A stretch of 64,000 bases of DNA from Stappia stellulata (lineage in GTDB: Bacteria > Pseudomonadota > Alphaproteobacteria > Rhizobiales > Stappiaceae). The translations under genes and the position numbers were made by a program. The stretch lies in the NCBI RefSeq assembly GCF_020176715.1, contig NZ_JAIVMF010000004.1, positions 62,001 to 126,000 on the forward strand, in the 5' to 3' direction. Shown here piece by piece: positions 23,396 through 32,537 of the stretch (positions are counted from its first letter, which is position 1; each line of letters starts with the position of its first letter). The notes beneath the pieces were generated by a model. It was not told where the DNA came from. It saw only the letters and a list, made by a program, of their open reading frames with translations, and searched no databases.

Positions 23396-23869
23396 ATGAC
23401 GCGTTTGCTGGCCCTGATCGATCGCTCGATCCAATTGTTCATCGCGGCCTGCATCGGCACGATCATGGTCGTCATCTCGCTGCAGGTGGTCATGCGCGTG
23501 ACCGTGGGCGCACTGCCCTGGCCGGAGGAGCTGAGCGTCATCCTCATGCTCTGGGGATTGTTGCTGGCGGCCGCCTATACGCTGAACGAGCGCGGTCATG
23601 TCGGCATCCAGATCTTCGTCGACATGCTCGGTCCGCGCCGGGGCGCGATCATCAGCGCGCTGATGCATCTCGCCATCATCGTGTTCTGCGCCGCTGTCAT
23701 CTGGGGTGCCTATGACAAGGTCGCGTCGGTCTGGAACCTGAAGACTGGGTCGCTGCGTATCTCGCGCGCCGTGCCGCAACTCGCCATTCCGGTCAGCGCC
23801 GGGGCCTTCATTCTCGTCTGCCTGCGTCTCATCGCCGAAGACATCGCGATCTGGAGGCGCCCGTCATGA
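23396..23869 (+). CDS. TRAP transporter small permease, DctQ family
   Basis: The 157-residue protein has four helices and the DctQ hallmark RVTVGALPWPEELSVILMLW followed by ERGHVGIQIFVD. It forms the transmembrane complex with DctM. The start ATG 23396 gives a usual DctQ length. It overlaps dctM by 4 bp. Confidence 0.9.
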   Translation: MTRLLALIDRSIQLFIAACIGTIMVVISLQVVMRVTVGALPWPEELSVILMLWGLLLAAAYTLNERGHVGIQIFVDMLGPRRGAIISALMHLAIIVFCAAVIWGAYDKVASVWNLKTGSLRISRAVPQLAIPVSAGAFILVCLRLIAEDIAIWRRPS

Positions 23870-25164
23870 TCCTCATCGTTCTTCTTGCAAGTTTCCTGGT
23901 GTTCCTGCTGTTGGGGATGCCCGTGGCTTTCGCCATTGGGGCCGCCAGCCTTGCCGCCATCGTCGTCAGCGGCGAAAGCCTCGTTCTGCTGCCCCACTTC
24001 ATGTACATCGGCATGGAATCCTACGTGCTGGTCTCCGTGCCGCTGTTCGTCCTTGCCGGCGAATTGATGCTGCGCGGCGGAATGACCCGCTCGCTGACGG
24101 ATTTCGCCGACATGCTGGTCGGCCGCCTGCGTGGCGGCATGGGGCATACCAATATCGCCGGCAGCGTGTTCTTCGCCGGGATCACGGGATCCGCCTCCGC
24201 CGACACGACGGCGCTTGGATCCGTGCTGATCCCGGCCATGGCCGAGAAGGGCTACGACCGCGCCTATGCGACGGCCGTCACGATTGCCTCTTCCGTCATT
24301 GGTCCGATCATCCCGCCGAGCCTGACTTTCGTCATCTATGCGATGGCCGTCGGCGGCGACGTCTCCATCGGGCAGCTCTTCGTTGCAGGAATCGTCCCGG
24401 GCATCCTCGTGGCACTGGCCCTGATGGGCATGAATTCCTGGATCAGCCGCAAGCGGGGCTACGAGAAGCGCAGCAAGCGGTTCACCTGGCCGGAGATCTG
24501 GCACATCACCGTTCGCAGTCTTGTTGTTCTGGTCATGCCGGCGATCATCGTGCTTGGCGTGCTCAGCGGCGATTTCACGGCGACGGAAGCCGCAGCGGTC
24601 GCCTCCGTCTATGCGCTCGGCGTGTGTCTTCTGTTCACCCGCACGTTGAGCCTCACGGACCTGCCGTCGATCTTCTTCGATTCCGCCAAGGTCAGCTCGA
24701 TCATGATCCTGCTGCTTGCGACCAGCAGCATCCTGTCCTACGTGCTGACCACCCAGGGCGTGCCGCGTTACCTCGCCGAGTTCTTCAACGCGGTCACCGA
24801 CAACAAGTATGTGTTCCTGTTGCTTTTGAACGTGATCCTGCTGGCCATCGGAACCGTTCTCGACCTCTTCCCGGCGATCATCATCTTCGGACCGATCTTC
24901 GCCCAGATTGCCGAGGGATACGGGGTCGACCCCGTCCATTTCGCCGTTGTTTTCTGCGTCAATCTGCTGCTGGGGCTGAACACGCCGCCGGTCGGCTCCG
25001 GGCTCTTCATCGGCGCGGCCGTCGGGCGGGTGAAGCTTGAGGCGCTGATCCGGGAAGTGCGGCCCTTCATCCTGATGGAGTTCGTCGTGCTGCTGGTTCT
25101 CACCTATGTACCGGCGCTGACCACGGACCTTCCCGCCGTGCTGATGTCCTTTTTCCCCGGCTGA
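23866..25164 (+). CDS. TRAP transporter large permease, DctM family
   Basis: The 432-residue, about 12-helix protein begins like DctM (FLLLGMPVAFAIGAASLAAI) and has GITGSASADTTALGSVLIPAM and the ion-site-like VIGPIIPPSLTFVIYA. It is the sodium-driven subunit of the importer. It overlaps dctQ and ends the operon; a stem at 25169-25197 follows. Confidence 0.93.
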   Translation: MILIVLLASFLVFLLLGMPVAFAIGAASLAAIVVSGESLVLLPHFMYIGMESYVLVSVPLFVLAGELMLRGGMTRSLTDFADMLVGRLRGGMGHTNIAGSVFFAGITGSASADTTALGSVLIPAMAEKGYDRAYATAVTIASSVIGPIIPPSLTFVIYAMAVGGDVSIGQLFVAGIVPGILVALALMGMNSWISRKRGYEKRSKRFTWPEIWHITVRSLVVLVMPAIIVLGVLSGDFTATEAAAVASVYALGVCLLFTRTLSLTDLPSIFFDSAKVSSIMILLLATSSILSYVLTTQGVPRYLAEFFNAVTDNKYVFLLLLNVILLAIGTVLDLFPAIIIFGPIFAQIAEGYGVDPVHFAVVFCVNLLLGLNTPPVGSGLFIGAAVGRVKLEALIREVRPFILMEFVVLLVLTYVPALTTDLPAVLMSFFPG

Positions 25165-25168
25165 ATGC

Positions 25169-25197
25169 CACGGGCGATGGTTTCGCGACCGCCCGTG
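25169..25197 (+). terminator. Stem after the TRAP operon
   Basis: CACGGGCG (25169-25176) and CGCCCGTG (25190-25197) pair perfectly just after the dctM stop codon. No U-run follows, so it is a weak or Rho-assisted terminator candidate. Confidence 0.5.
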
Positions 25198-25476
25198 ACC
25201 TGAACTTCTGCGCATCGCTCAACGACTGCCGCAGGAATCGCCCGCGGCCGGACCGCACCGGCGTCCTGCCGACGCCATGGCCACGCCCGCCATGCACCCC
25301 GGCGGATGCCCGCGATCCGCGCGGCGCCGGGCGAGCCGACCGAGACCCACCGGCCGCGCCGGCGCAACGTCGTTTCTTCGAAAAAACCCCGGAAATACCG
25401 GACCTTATCGGCGTCATCCTACGCCGGCGGGCGCGGCAAATTGCGCGTCGATGTCCGCGTGGGCGCCAATGGTCGC
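25198..25476. other. Gene-less GC-rich stretch before the prpB-like promoter
   Basis: No gene is supportable here. Short open frames exist but are arginine/proline-rich and resemble nothing. Together with the operator region that follows, the gap between dctM and the next start codon is 472 bases. Confidence 0.6.
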
Positions 25477-25619
25477 GACCATATTATGGTCATTTGCAGT
25501 GACACTCTCTCCATGGTTTCGCGATGTGATGAATTTGATCTGTGGTTGCTTGACAGGCGAATAAAACAAAATATGGTCATATACACTGAATACGAGACAA
25601 AGTGACCATATTATGGTCA
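25477..25619 (+). promoter_or_regulatory. Promoter with repeated GACCATA/TATGGTC operators
   Basis: Palindrome GACCATA-T-TATGGTC occurs at 25477-25491 and, extended to TGACCATA-T-TATGGTCA, at 25603-25619. A half-site TATGGTCA lies at 25572-25579. A -35 TTGACA (25550-25555), 16-base spacer and -10 TATGGT (25572-25577) can be read, so the half-site covers the -10. This looks like repression by a looped dimer pair. The IclR protein encoded at 32725-33498 is the best candidate. Confidence 0.7.
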
Positions 25620-25636
25620 TTACGAAAGGATTACGA

Positions 25637-26530
25637 ATGACCGCATCGCAGCTTTCCGCCGGAGCGAAGTTCCGCAAGGCGCTGGCCGAAGAGAACCCCT
25701 TGCAGGTGATGGGCTCCATCAACGCCTATACCGCGATGATGGCCGAGCGCACCGGCTACAAGGCGCTGTATCTCGCCGGCGCCGGCGTCGCCAACGCCTC
25801 CTACGGCCTGCCGGACCTCGGCATCACCACCATGACCGACGTCCTGACCGATCTGCGCCGCGTCACGGATGCGACGAGCCTACCGGTTCTGGTCGATGTC
25901 GACACCGGTTTCGGCGGTGCCTTCTCGATCGCCCGCCTGGTGCGCGGCCTGATCAAGGACGGTGCCGGCGCCATGCACATGGAAGACCAGGTCTCGCTCA
26001 AGCGCTGCGGCCATCGCCCGGGCAAGGAAATCGTGTCCAAGCAGGAAATGGTGGATCGCATCAAGGCGGCTGTTGATGCGAAGACCGATTCGGACTTCTT
26101 CATTGTCGCACGGACCGATGCGCTTGCGATCGAAGGGCTCGACGGGGCGATCGACCGGGCCTGCGCCTATGTGGAAGCCGGCGCAGACATGATCTTCGCG
26201 GAGGCTTGCACCGAGCTGTCGCAGTACAAGGCATTCGTCGATGCGCTCGACACGCCCTATCCGGTGCTGGCCAACATCACCGAGTTCTCCAAGACGCCGA
26301 ATTTCACGCTTGAGGAGCTGCGTGGCGTCGGCGTTTCGGCCGCGCTCTATCCGCTGTCCGCGGCGCGCGCGATGAATGCGGCCGCTCTCAAGGTCTACAA
26401 GCACATCCGCAAGGAAGGCTCGGCCAAGGGCATCCTCGACATCATGCAGGACCGCGAGGAGCTCTATGACTACCTGAACTACCACAGCTACGAGAGGAAG
26501 ATCGACGAACTGTTCAAGACGCAAAAGTAA
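25637..26530 (+). CDS. Isocitrate lyase/PEP mutase superfamily enzyme, methylisocitrate lyase-like
   Basis: The 297-residue protein has the catalytic loop KRCGHRPGK (residues 122-130, Cys124) and metal residues in [11 protein letters not shown] and HMEDQ, as in PrpB. It would cleave a 2-methylisocitrate-like or other 2-hydroxy/2-alkyl dicarboxylate. The ATG at 25637 follows GAAAGGA; an in-frame ATG at 25613 lies inside the operator. It starts a TTT-plus-catabolism operon and no methylcitrate synthase is near, so its substrate may not be methylisocitrate (related members include oxaloacetate decarboxylase and 2,3-dimethylmalate lyase). Confidence 0.85.
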   Translation: MTASQLSAGAKFRKALAEENPLQVMGSINAYTAMMAERTGYKALYLAGAGVANASYGLPDLGITTMTDVLTDLRRVTDATSLPVLVDVDTGFGGAFSIARLVRGLIKDGAGAMHMEDQVSLKRCGHRPGKEIVSKQEMVDRIKAAVDAKTDSDFFIVARTDALAIEGLDGAIDRACAYVEAGADMIFAEACTELSQYKAFVDALDTPYPVLANITEFSKTPNFTLEELRGVGVSAALYPLSAARAMNAAALKVYKHIRKEGSAKGILDIMQDREELYDYLNYHSYERKIDELFKTQK

Positions 26531-26555
26531 ACACGAGACGTCTAGGGAGAGAGAG

Positions 26556-27527
26556 ATGTTTACCAAACGAGCAATTCTTGCAGGTTTCGCCAGCGTCTTC
26601 GCGCTGGCGGCCCTTCCGGCAGCGCAGGCCGCCGACGACTTTCCGGCAGAACCGATCCGCCTAATCGTGCCCTATTCCCCAGGAGGGGGAACGGACGTCA
26701 CGGCGCGGATCGTCGCCGAGGCGGTGTCCGAAACCATCGGTCAGCCGGTGGTGGTGGAAAACCGTCCCGGCGCGTCGGGCACGGTCGGTACCCTGCTTGC
26801 CGCGCGCGAGAAGGCGGACGGATACACGCTGTTGTTCGGCATCCAGGCGACGATGGCGCTCAATCCGTCCCTGTTCAAGGCGGCCACCTACAAGCCGAAG
26901 GAGGACTTCGACGGCGTCGCGCTGATCTCGGAATCGCCCTATGTGATCACGGTTCCGGGTGCCTCCGACATCAACACCTACGAGGAGTTTGCCAAGGCGG
27001 CGACCGATCGTATGACGATGGCGAATGGCGGCAGCGCCGCGCTGCTTGCGTCCCGGCTGCTCGCCCGGGACGCGGATCTGAAGTTCTCCAACATCCCGTA
27101 TTCCGGTTCGGGTGCTGCGATCTCCGACATTCTGGCCGGGCGCGTCGATGCGCTCATCAGCAGCCCGGTGTCGGTGCTTCCGCACATCGAAAGCGGTGCG
27201 CTGAAGCCGATCCTGGCGACCAGTGCGGACCGTTATCATGCGCTGCCGCAGACCCCGACCGCGGATGAACTGGGCTTTGAGAGCTTCAAGGTCGTCGGCT
27301 GGTACAGCATCGTCGCTCCCAAGGGCGTTCCCCAGGATCGTCTCGAGAAACTGAATGCGGCCTTCAACAAGGCGGTCGCCGATCCCAAGACCAGCCAGCG
27401 CCTGTCCGAGATCGGCGTGACGCCGTCCGGCCTGGCGCTCGGCCGGCAGGCCGTCACCGACTACATCGCCAAGGAATACGACCTGTGGACGGCGGAAATC
27501 GCCGACGCCGGTCTGGAAGCGAAGTAG
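26556..27527 (+). CDS. TTT-system periplasmic binding protein, Bug/TctC family
   Basis: The 323-residue protein has a signal peptide (MFTKRAILAGFASVFALAAL, then PAAQA) and Bug motifs PYSPGGGTDVTAR and VVENRPGASGTVG. The start follows AGGGAGAGAG. It is separated from its permease genes by a hairpin and an isomerase gene, an unusual order, and clearly belongs with the tctB and tctA genes at 28.0-29.9 kb. Confidence 0.92.
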   Translation: MFTKRAILAGFASVFALAALPAAQAADDFPAEPIRLIVPYSPGGGTDVTARIVAEAVSETIGQPVVVENRPGASGTVGTLLAAREKADGYTLLFGIQATMALNPSLFKAATYKPKEDFDGVALISESPYVITVPGASDINTYEEFAKAATDRMTMANGGSAALLASRLLARDADLKFSNIPYSGSGAAISDILAGRVDALISSPVSVLPHIESGALKPILATSADRYHALPQTPTADELGFESFKVVGWYSIVAPKGVPQDRLEKLNAAFNKAVADPKTSQRLSEIGVTPSGLALGRQAVTDYIAKEYDLWTAEIADAGLEAK

Positions 27528-27544
27528 GTCCAGGCCCGAAAACA

Positions 27545-27571
27545 GGGCGGAGGCCGACTGCGCCTCCGCCC
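27545..27571 (+). terminator. Hairpin after the second tctC
   Basis: GGGCGGAGGC (27545-27554) and GCCTCCGCCC (27562-27571) pair perfectly, followed by CTTTCG. It lies in the 68-bp gap before the isomerase gene and likely attenuates downstream genes. Confidence 0.7.
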
Positions 27572-27595
27572 CTTTCGAACAGAAATGGAGCAGTC

Positions 27596-27982
27596 ATGCC
27601 GCACGCATGGATCGAATATTCAAAGAACATCGCCGACGACGCGGAGGTTCAGGGCTTCGGCAGATGCGTCCATGACGCAATGATGGAAACCGGCATCTTT
27701 CCGCTGGCCGGCGTCCGGATCCGCATCAACCGGATCGACGATTGCATCGTGGCGGACGGAAAGCCGGAGAACGCCTTCGTGCATCTTGCCATCCGCATCG
27801 GCGAAGGGCGTGACATGGAGACGAAGCAGGCGGCGGCCGACCTGATCTTCGAGCGCATCGCGGAGCATCTCAAACCGCTCGCCGACCGCACTCCGCTGGC
27901 GGTCGCCTTCGAGATGCAGGAGATCCCCGGACCGTTCAGCTACAAGATGAACAATCTGCACCGGCATCTCGCCGCCAAATAA
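27596..27982 (+). CDS. 5-carboxymethyl-2-hydroxymuconate delta-isomerase family
   Basis: The 128-residue protein begins MPHAWIEYSKNI. After Met removal Pro-1 is the catalytic base, and the length and C-terminal region fit CHMI (HpcD/HpaF) of the tautomerase superfamily. In the homoprotocatechuate pathway this enzyme isomerises the ring-cleavage product after oxidation to the acid. It lies between tctC and tctB of the same operon, which ties transport to this chemistry. The start follows GGAGCAGTC. Confidence 0.87.
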   Translation: MPHAWIEYSKNIADDAEVQGFGRCVHDAMMETGIFPLAGVRIRINRIDDCIVADGKPENAFVHLAIRIGEGRDMETKQAAADLIFERIAEHLKPLADRTPLAVAFEMQEIPGPFSYKMNNLHRHLAAK

Positions 27983-28008
27983 GGCCGCCGCGGCGGTTGG
28001 GAGGACAC

Positions 28009-28449
28009 ATGAAGACCTTGAGGGACGCAGGTGGAGGCCTGCTGATCGCAACCATTGGCCTGCTCTTCCTGCTGGGAGCCGGGGACATGGCGCTTGGCGA
28101 TCTGCGCAACATGGGGCCGGGCATGCTCCCGACCGCGCTGAGCGTCGTCGCCATCGGTGCCGGACTGGCGATCGCGGTGATCGAGGTCCTGCGCGGTTCG
28201 GGCGGCGCCATCGGCTTCGATTTCCGGGCGCTGGTCTGCGTCGCCGTGGCCATCGCGCTCTATGCGGTGATGCTGGAGGCGGCCGGTGTGGTCCTCACCA
28301 CGATTGTTGCGGTCTTCGTGCTGGCCCTTGCCCGGCCGCAGCTGCGCGCGGCCGAAACGCTGGTGGTCGGCATCGCCCTGTCGGTGTTCGCCTGGGCCGT
28401 CTTCGTCAAGGGGCTCGGCATGCCCCTGTCCTTCCTGCCGGATTTTTGA
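28009..28449 (+). CDS. TTT-system small permease, TctB family
   Basis: The 146-residue protein has four helices and the typical N-terminal LRNMGPGMLPTALSVVAIGA. The ATG at 28009 follows GGGAGGAC. It nearly abuts the tctA gene. Confidence 0.9.
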   Translation: MKTLRDAGGGLLIATIGLLFLLGAGDMALGDLRNMGPGMLPTALSVVAIGAGLAIAVIEVLRGSGGAIGFDFRALVCVAVAIALYAVMLEAAGVVLTTIVAVFVLALARPQLRAAETLVVGIALSVFAWAVFVKGLGMPLSFLPDF

Positions 28450-28451
28450 TC

Positions 28452-29942
28452 ATGACCGATTTCCTCTCCGGTTTCGCGACGGCGCTTCAGCCGGTCAACC
28501 TGCTCTATTGTTTCGCTGGGGTCATCCTCGGCAATATCGTCGGCGTGCTGCCGGGCATCGGGGCGATTGCCGCGATCTCCATCCTGCTGCCGCTGACCTT
28601 CAGCCTCGATCCGACGACGGCCGTGATCATGCTGGCCGGCGTCTACTACGGCGCGGAATACGGCGGGTCGATCGCCTCCATCCTATTGAACCTGCCCGGC
28701 ACGGCCTCCAATGCCATCACCACGCTCGACGGCTATCCGCTGGCACGGCGCGGAGAGGCCGGCCTTGCCCTGCTGACCGCGCAGATCTCCTCGTTTTCCG
28801 GCGGAACGCTCGGCATCGTCGCGATGGTGGTGTTCTCGCCGCTGATCGTCAGCTTCTCGCTCTCCTTCGGACCGGCGGAGTATTTCGCGACCCTGCTGCT
28901 CGGGCTTGTGGCGGGCGCCTCGGCGATTGGCGCGGGACCCTTGAAGGGCATCGCGATGGTCGCGGTCGGCATGCTGTTCGGCACCGTCGGTCTCGATCTC
29001 AACAGCGGTTATGCCCGCTTCGACCTCGGCATCCCCAATCTGCTCGACGGCTTGAGCATCGTGGCGGTCGCCATGGGACTGTTCGGCATTCCCGAGGTGA
29101 TCGCCAACATCAGCGCCTCGCAATCCCAGGAAAAGCCCATCGCGGTCAACGCCCGGGCGATGTATTCCGCCTTCCGGCGGCTTGGCACCATCGTTCCCTC
29201 CGTCCTGCGCGGCGCGTCGGTCGGCGGCCTCCTCGGTCCGCTTCCGGGGGCCGGTCCGACGATCTCCTCCTTCCTCGCCTATTCGCTGGAGCGCTCGACC
29301 ACCCGCAATCCGGAAGAATTCGGAACCGGACGGATCAATGGCGTCGCCGCGCCCGAGGCCGCCAACAACGCCGCCGCGCAGACCGCCTTCATCCCGACGA
29401 TGACGCTCGGCATTCCGGGAACGCCGACGATGGCGATCATTCTCGGCGCCTTGATGATCCACGGCATTTCGCCGGGGCCGCAGCTGGTCGTCGATCACCC
29501 GGACCTCTTCTGGGGGCTGGTGGCGAGTTTCTGGATCGGCAACGTCTTCCTCCTGATGCTGAACATTCCGCTGATCGGCGTCTGGGCCAGGCTCGTCGCG
29601 GTTCCCCGGCGGTTCTTCTTTCCGGTGATCGTCGCGCTTGTCTGCATCGGGGTGTTCGGCGTGTCGAATTCCACCTTCGACATCTGGATGGTGCTCCTGA
29701 TGGGCGTGCTCGGCTATGTGCTGCGCTGCTTCGGCTTTCCCCCGGCGCCCTTGCTGATCGGCTTCGTGCTGGGGCCGATGGTGGAGGAATACCTGCGCCG
29801 CGCGCTGATGATCTCGGCCGGGGACTACAGCTATCTGTTCAGCTCGACGACGAGCATCGTCATCCACTGCCTGACGGCCGGCCTGTTGCTCTGGTCGATC
29901 CTGCGCGGCTTCCGCAAGAAAGCGCCGCAGCCCGCCGGCTGA
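28452..29942 (+). CDS. TTT-system large permease, TctA family
   Basis: The 496-residue protein carries the TctA signature GVLPGIGAIAAISILLP and the mid-protein loop GPLPGAGPTISSFLAY, with about 12 helices. The ATG at 28452 begins 2 bp after the tctB stop codon. It is a paralogue of the TctA at 5417-6937. Confidence 0.93.
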   Translation: MTDFLSGFATALQPVNLLYCFAGVILGNIVGVLPGIGAIAAISILLPLTFSLDPTTAVIMLAGVYYGAEYGGSIASILLNLPGTASNAITTLDGYPLARRGEAGLALLTAQISSFSGGTLGIVAMVVFSPLIVSFSLSFGPAEYFATLLLGLVAGASAIGAGPLKGIAMVAVGMLFGTVGLDLNSGYARFDLGIPNLLDGLSIVAVAMGLFGIPEVIANISASQSQEKPIAVNARAMYSAFRRLGTIVPSVLRGASVGGLLGPLPGAGPTISSFLAYSLERSTTRNPEEFGTGRINGVAAPEAANNAAAQTAFIPTMTLGIPGTPTMAIILGALMIHGISPGPQLVVDHPDLFWGLVASFWIGNVFLLMLNIPLIGVWARLVAVPRRFFFPVIVALVCIGVFGVSNSTFDIWMVLLMGVLGYVLRCFGFPPAPLLIGFVLGPMVEEYLRRALMISAGDYSYLFSSTTSIVIHCLTAGLLLWSILRGFRKKAPQPAG

Positions 29943-30024
29943 GGGTTTTCCTTCCCAAACTCCGCCGAGCCGGCGCCTGCGCGCGCCGGAACGGCACCCC
30001 CTTGCAAAAAATCGGAGACGAGAC

Positions 30025-30900
30025 ATGTCTGACTACGGTCGCCTTGCAACCTTCACGGCGGATGGCAAAACACGCTTCGGTCTGGTCACCGACGCCGGCG
30101 TCGTCGACCTGACGGCCTCCGGGCGGGGCGCCTGGGCCGACCTGCAGCAGGTGGTCTGCGACGGCGACCTGCGCCGCGCCGTGGATGCGGCCGCCGGCCA
30201 GCCGGTCGACTTCGCCCTGTCGGAAATCCGCTACGAAATCCCGATCCAAGCGCCGCAGAAGATCATCTGCGTCGGCGTGAACTATCCCGACCGAAACGCG
30301 GAGTACAAGGACGACAAGGCCGCTCCGCCCAATCCTTCGCTTTTCATCCGCTTCCCCGGGTCCTTCACCGGTCACGGCCAGCCGCTGGTGCGTCCGCGCG
30401 AGTCCGAGCAGCTCGACTACGAGGGCGAGATCGCGCTGGTGATCGGCAAGGCCGGACGCCGGATCGCGGAAGCCGACGCGCTGTCGCATATCGCCGCCGT
30501 CACGCTCTGCAACGAAGGCACGATCCGCGACTGGGTGCGTCACGCCAAGTTCAACGTCACCCAGGGCAAGAATTTCGACGCATCGGGGGGCATGGGGCCG
30601 TGGATCGTTCCCTTCGTCGACGAGGCGCAAATCGCCGATATCGCCCTGTCGACACGGGTCAACGGCGAGCTGCGCCAGCAAGATCGCACCGGCCGCATGA
30701 TCTTCAGCTTCCGCAAGCTGCTCAACTACATCTCCACCTTCACCACCCTGCAGCCCGGCGATGTCATCGTCACCGGCACGCCGACGGGGGCGGGTGCGCG
30801 CTTCAATCCGCCGATCTGGCTGAAGCCCGGGGACGAGATCGTGGTCGAGGCCGAAGGCATCGGCCAGCTGCGCAATGGCGTCGTGGCGGAGGAGGCGTGA
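30025..30900 (+). CDS. Fumarylacetoacetate hydrolase family protein (HpaG/HpcE-like)
   Basis: The 291-residue protein has an N-terminal small domain and the FAH fold from about residue 75: IICVGVNYPDRNAEY, the metal-binding LDYEGEIALVIG, a downstream QGKNFDASGGMGPW and VTGTPTGAGA. In the homoprotocatechuate pathway this family includes the bifunctional isomerase/decarboxylase HpaG. Next to a CHMI, a hydratase and an aldolase, a decarboxylase or hydrolase step in the same route is likely. The start follows GGAGACGAGAC, and its stop overlaps the hydratase start (TGATG). Confidence 0.87.
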   Translation: MSDYGRLATFTADGKTRFGLVTDAGVVDLTASGRGAWADLQQVVCDGDLRRAVDAAAGQPVDFALSEIRYEIPIQAPQKIICVGVNYPDRNAEYKDDKAAPPNPSLFIRFPGSFTGHGQPLVRPRESEQLDYEGEIALVIGKAGRRIAEADALSHIAAVTLCNEGTIRDWVRHAKFNVTQGKNFDASGGMGPWIVPFVDEAQIADIALSTRVNGELRQQDRTGRMIFSFRKLLNYISTFTTLQPGDVIVTGTPTGAGARFNPPIWLKPGDEIVVEAEGIGQLRNGVVAEEA

Positions 30901-31703
30901 TGCTTGCCGAAACCGATATCGCGGCACTCGCCGGCGAACTGGATGCGGCGGAACGCTCCCGCATCCAGATCCCGCTGATTTCCGGCCGCTTTCCCGACGC
31001 CGACATGGGTGATGCCTATCGCATTCAGGAGCGCTGGGTGTCGCTCAAGGAAGCGGCCGGGCGCCGGCGGATCGGCTGGAAGATCGGCCTGACGTCGCGC
31101 GCCATGCAGGCGGCACTCCAGATCGACACGCCCGATTCCGGGATCCTGTTCGACGACATGGCATTTCAGGACGGCGACACGATTCCCGAGGATCGCTTCA
31201 TCCAGCCGCGCATCGAGGCGGAGATCGCCTTCGTGCTCAAGGCGCCGCTGCAGGGCGCGACCGTCGGCATCACCGATGTGCTGAACGCCACGGACTACAT
31301 TCTTCCGGCGCTGGAGATCCTGGACACCCGCGTGCAGCGGAAGGACCCCGAGACCGGACAGATGCGCAACGTCATCGACACCATCGCCGACAATGCCGCC
31401 AACGCCGGCATCGTCACCGGCGGTCGGCCGATGCGTCCGCTCGACATGGACATGCGCTGGATCGGCGCCTGCGTGTCGCGCAACGGCGTTGTCGAGGAAA
31501 CCGGCCTCGGTGCCGGCGTCCTCAACCATCCGGCCATGGGGATCGTCTGGCTGGTCCGGCGTCTCGATACGCTCGGCATGGGGCTGGAGGCCGGCGAGGT
31601 GGTCTTGTCGGGCTCCTTCATCCGCCCGGTGGAAACCGCGCATGGCGACACGATCACCGCCGATTTCGGCGCGGCCGGAACTGTCAGTATCTATTTTCGT
31701 TGA
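30900..31703 (+). CDS. 2-oxo-hept-4-ene-1,7-dioate hydratase family (HpaH/HpcG-like)
   Basis: The 267-residue protein has the hydratase/decarboxylase FAH-like fold: [14 protein letters not shown], the metal-site [12 protein letters not shown] and [18 protein letters not shown]. HpaH adds water to the dienoate produced by HpaG. Its length and C-terminal motif match HpaH/MhpD-type hydratases. It is translationally coupled to the FAH-type gene before it and followed 11 bp later by the aldolase. Confidence 0.9.
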   Translation: MLAETDIAALAGELDAAERSRIQIPLISGRFPDADMGDAYRIQERWVSLKEAAGRRRIGWKIGLTSRAMQAALQIDTPDSGILFDDMAFQDGDTIPEDRFIQPRIEAEIAFVLKAPLQGATVGITDVLNATDYILPALEILDTRVQRKDPETGQMRNVIDTIADNAANAGIVTGGRPMRPLDMDMRWIGACVSRNGVVEETGLGAGVLNHPAMGIVWLVRRLDTLGMGLEAGEVVLSGSFIRPVETAHGDTITADFGAAGTVSIYFR

Positions 31704-31714
31704 GGGAGGTCGCG

Positions 31715-32518
31715 ATGCCGGCTCCAAGAAATCCGTTCAAGGCCCGTCTCATCGCGGGCGACCCGCAGATCGGCCTGTGGATGGGTCTTGCCAACGCCTA
31801 TACGGCGGAGATCTGTGCGGGGGCCGGCTTCGACTGGCTGGTGATCGACGGCGAACATGCGCCCAACGACCTGCAGCGCATGGTCGGTCAGCTTCAGGCG
31901 CTCTCCGCCCATCCGGTCGCGCCGGTGGTGCGTGCGCCGATCGGCGAGACCTGGATCCTGAAGCAGTTGCTCGATATCGGTGCCCAGACCGTTCTGGTGC
32001 CGATGGTGGAGAGTGCGGAACAGGCGACGGAGCTGGTGCAGGCGGTGCGCTATCCGCCGCACGGCAAGCGCGGCGTCGGTGCCGCACTCGCCCGCAGCTC
32101 CGCCTTCAACCGGATCGGCGATTATCTCACCACGGCGGACGCGGAAATCTGCCTCATCGTCCAGGTGGAATCGCAAAAGGCGCTTAAGGCCCTGCCGGAG
32201 ATTGCCGCCGTCGAGGGGGTGGACGCGGTCTTCATCGGCCCGGCCGACCTTGCCGCCGACATGGGCTATCTCGGCAATCCCGGTGCCCCGGCCGTCAAGC
32301 AGGCCGTGCGCGATGCCATTGTCGCCATCAGGGCCTGCGGCAAGCCGGCGGGCCTTCTCACCGCCGATCAGGCGTTTGCACGCGAGTGCCTGTCGCTTGG
32401 GGCAAGCTTCGTGGCGGTCGGCACGGATGTGACGCTGTTTTCCTCCGCGACCTCGGCGCTCGCAAAGGCGTTTTCCGACCGTCCGGCGGAGCAGGGCGGA
32501 CCGTCGGGCGGATATTGA
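31715..32518 (+). CDS. 4-hydroxy-2-oxoheptanedioate aldolase family (HpaI-like)
   Basis: The 267-residue class II aldolase has [21 protein letters not shown] and [19 protein letters not shown], the metal-binding and phosphate/pyruvate-site motifs of HpaI. It would split a 4-hydroxy-2-oxo-dicarboxylate to pyruvate plus an aldehyde acid (succinic semialdehyde in the classic pathway). The ATG at 31715 follows GAGGGAGG. A truncated semialdehyde dehydrogenase lies right after it, so the expected next enzyme is missing here. Confidence 0.92.
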   Translation: MPAPRNPFKARLIAGDPQIGLWMGLANAYTAEICAGAGFDWLVIDGEHAPNDLQRMVGQLQALSAHPVAPVVRAPIGETWILKQLLDIGAQTVLVPMVESAEQATELVQAVRYPPHGKRGVGAALARSSAFNRIGDYLTTADAEICLIVQVESQKALKALPEIAAVEGVDAVFIGPADLAADMGYLGNPGAPAVKQAVRDAIVAIRACGKPAGLLTADQAFARECLSLGASFVAVGTDVTLFSSATSALAKAFSDRPAEQGGPSGGY

Positions 32519-32537
32519 GCGAATGAGGGGCGGTAAG

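Noticed and set aside
25198-25476. Short open frames before the prpB-like gene
   Set aside because: Composition is Arg/Pro-rich, they have no ribosome sites, and one extends into the operator region.
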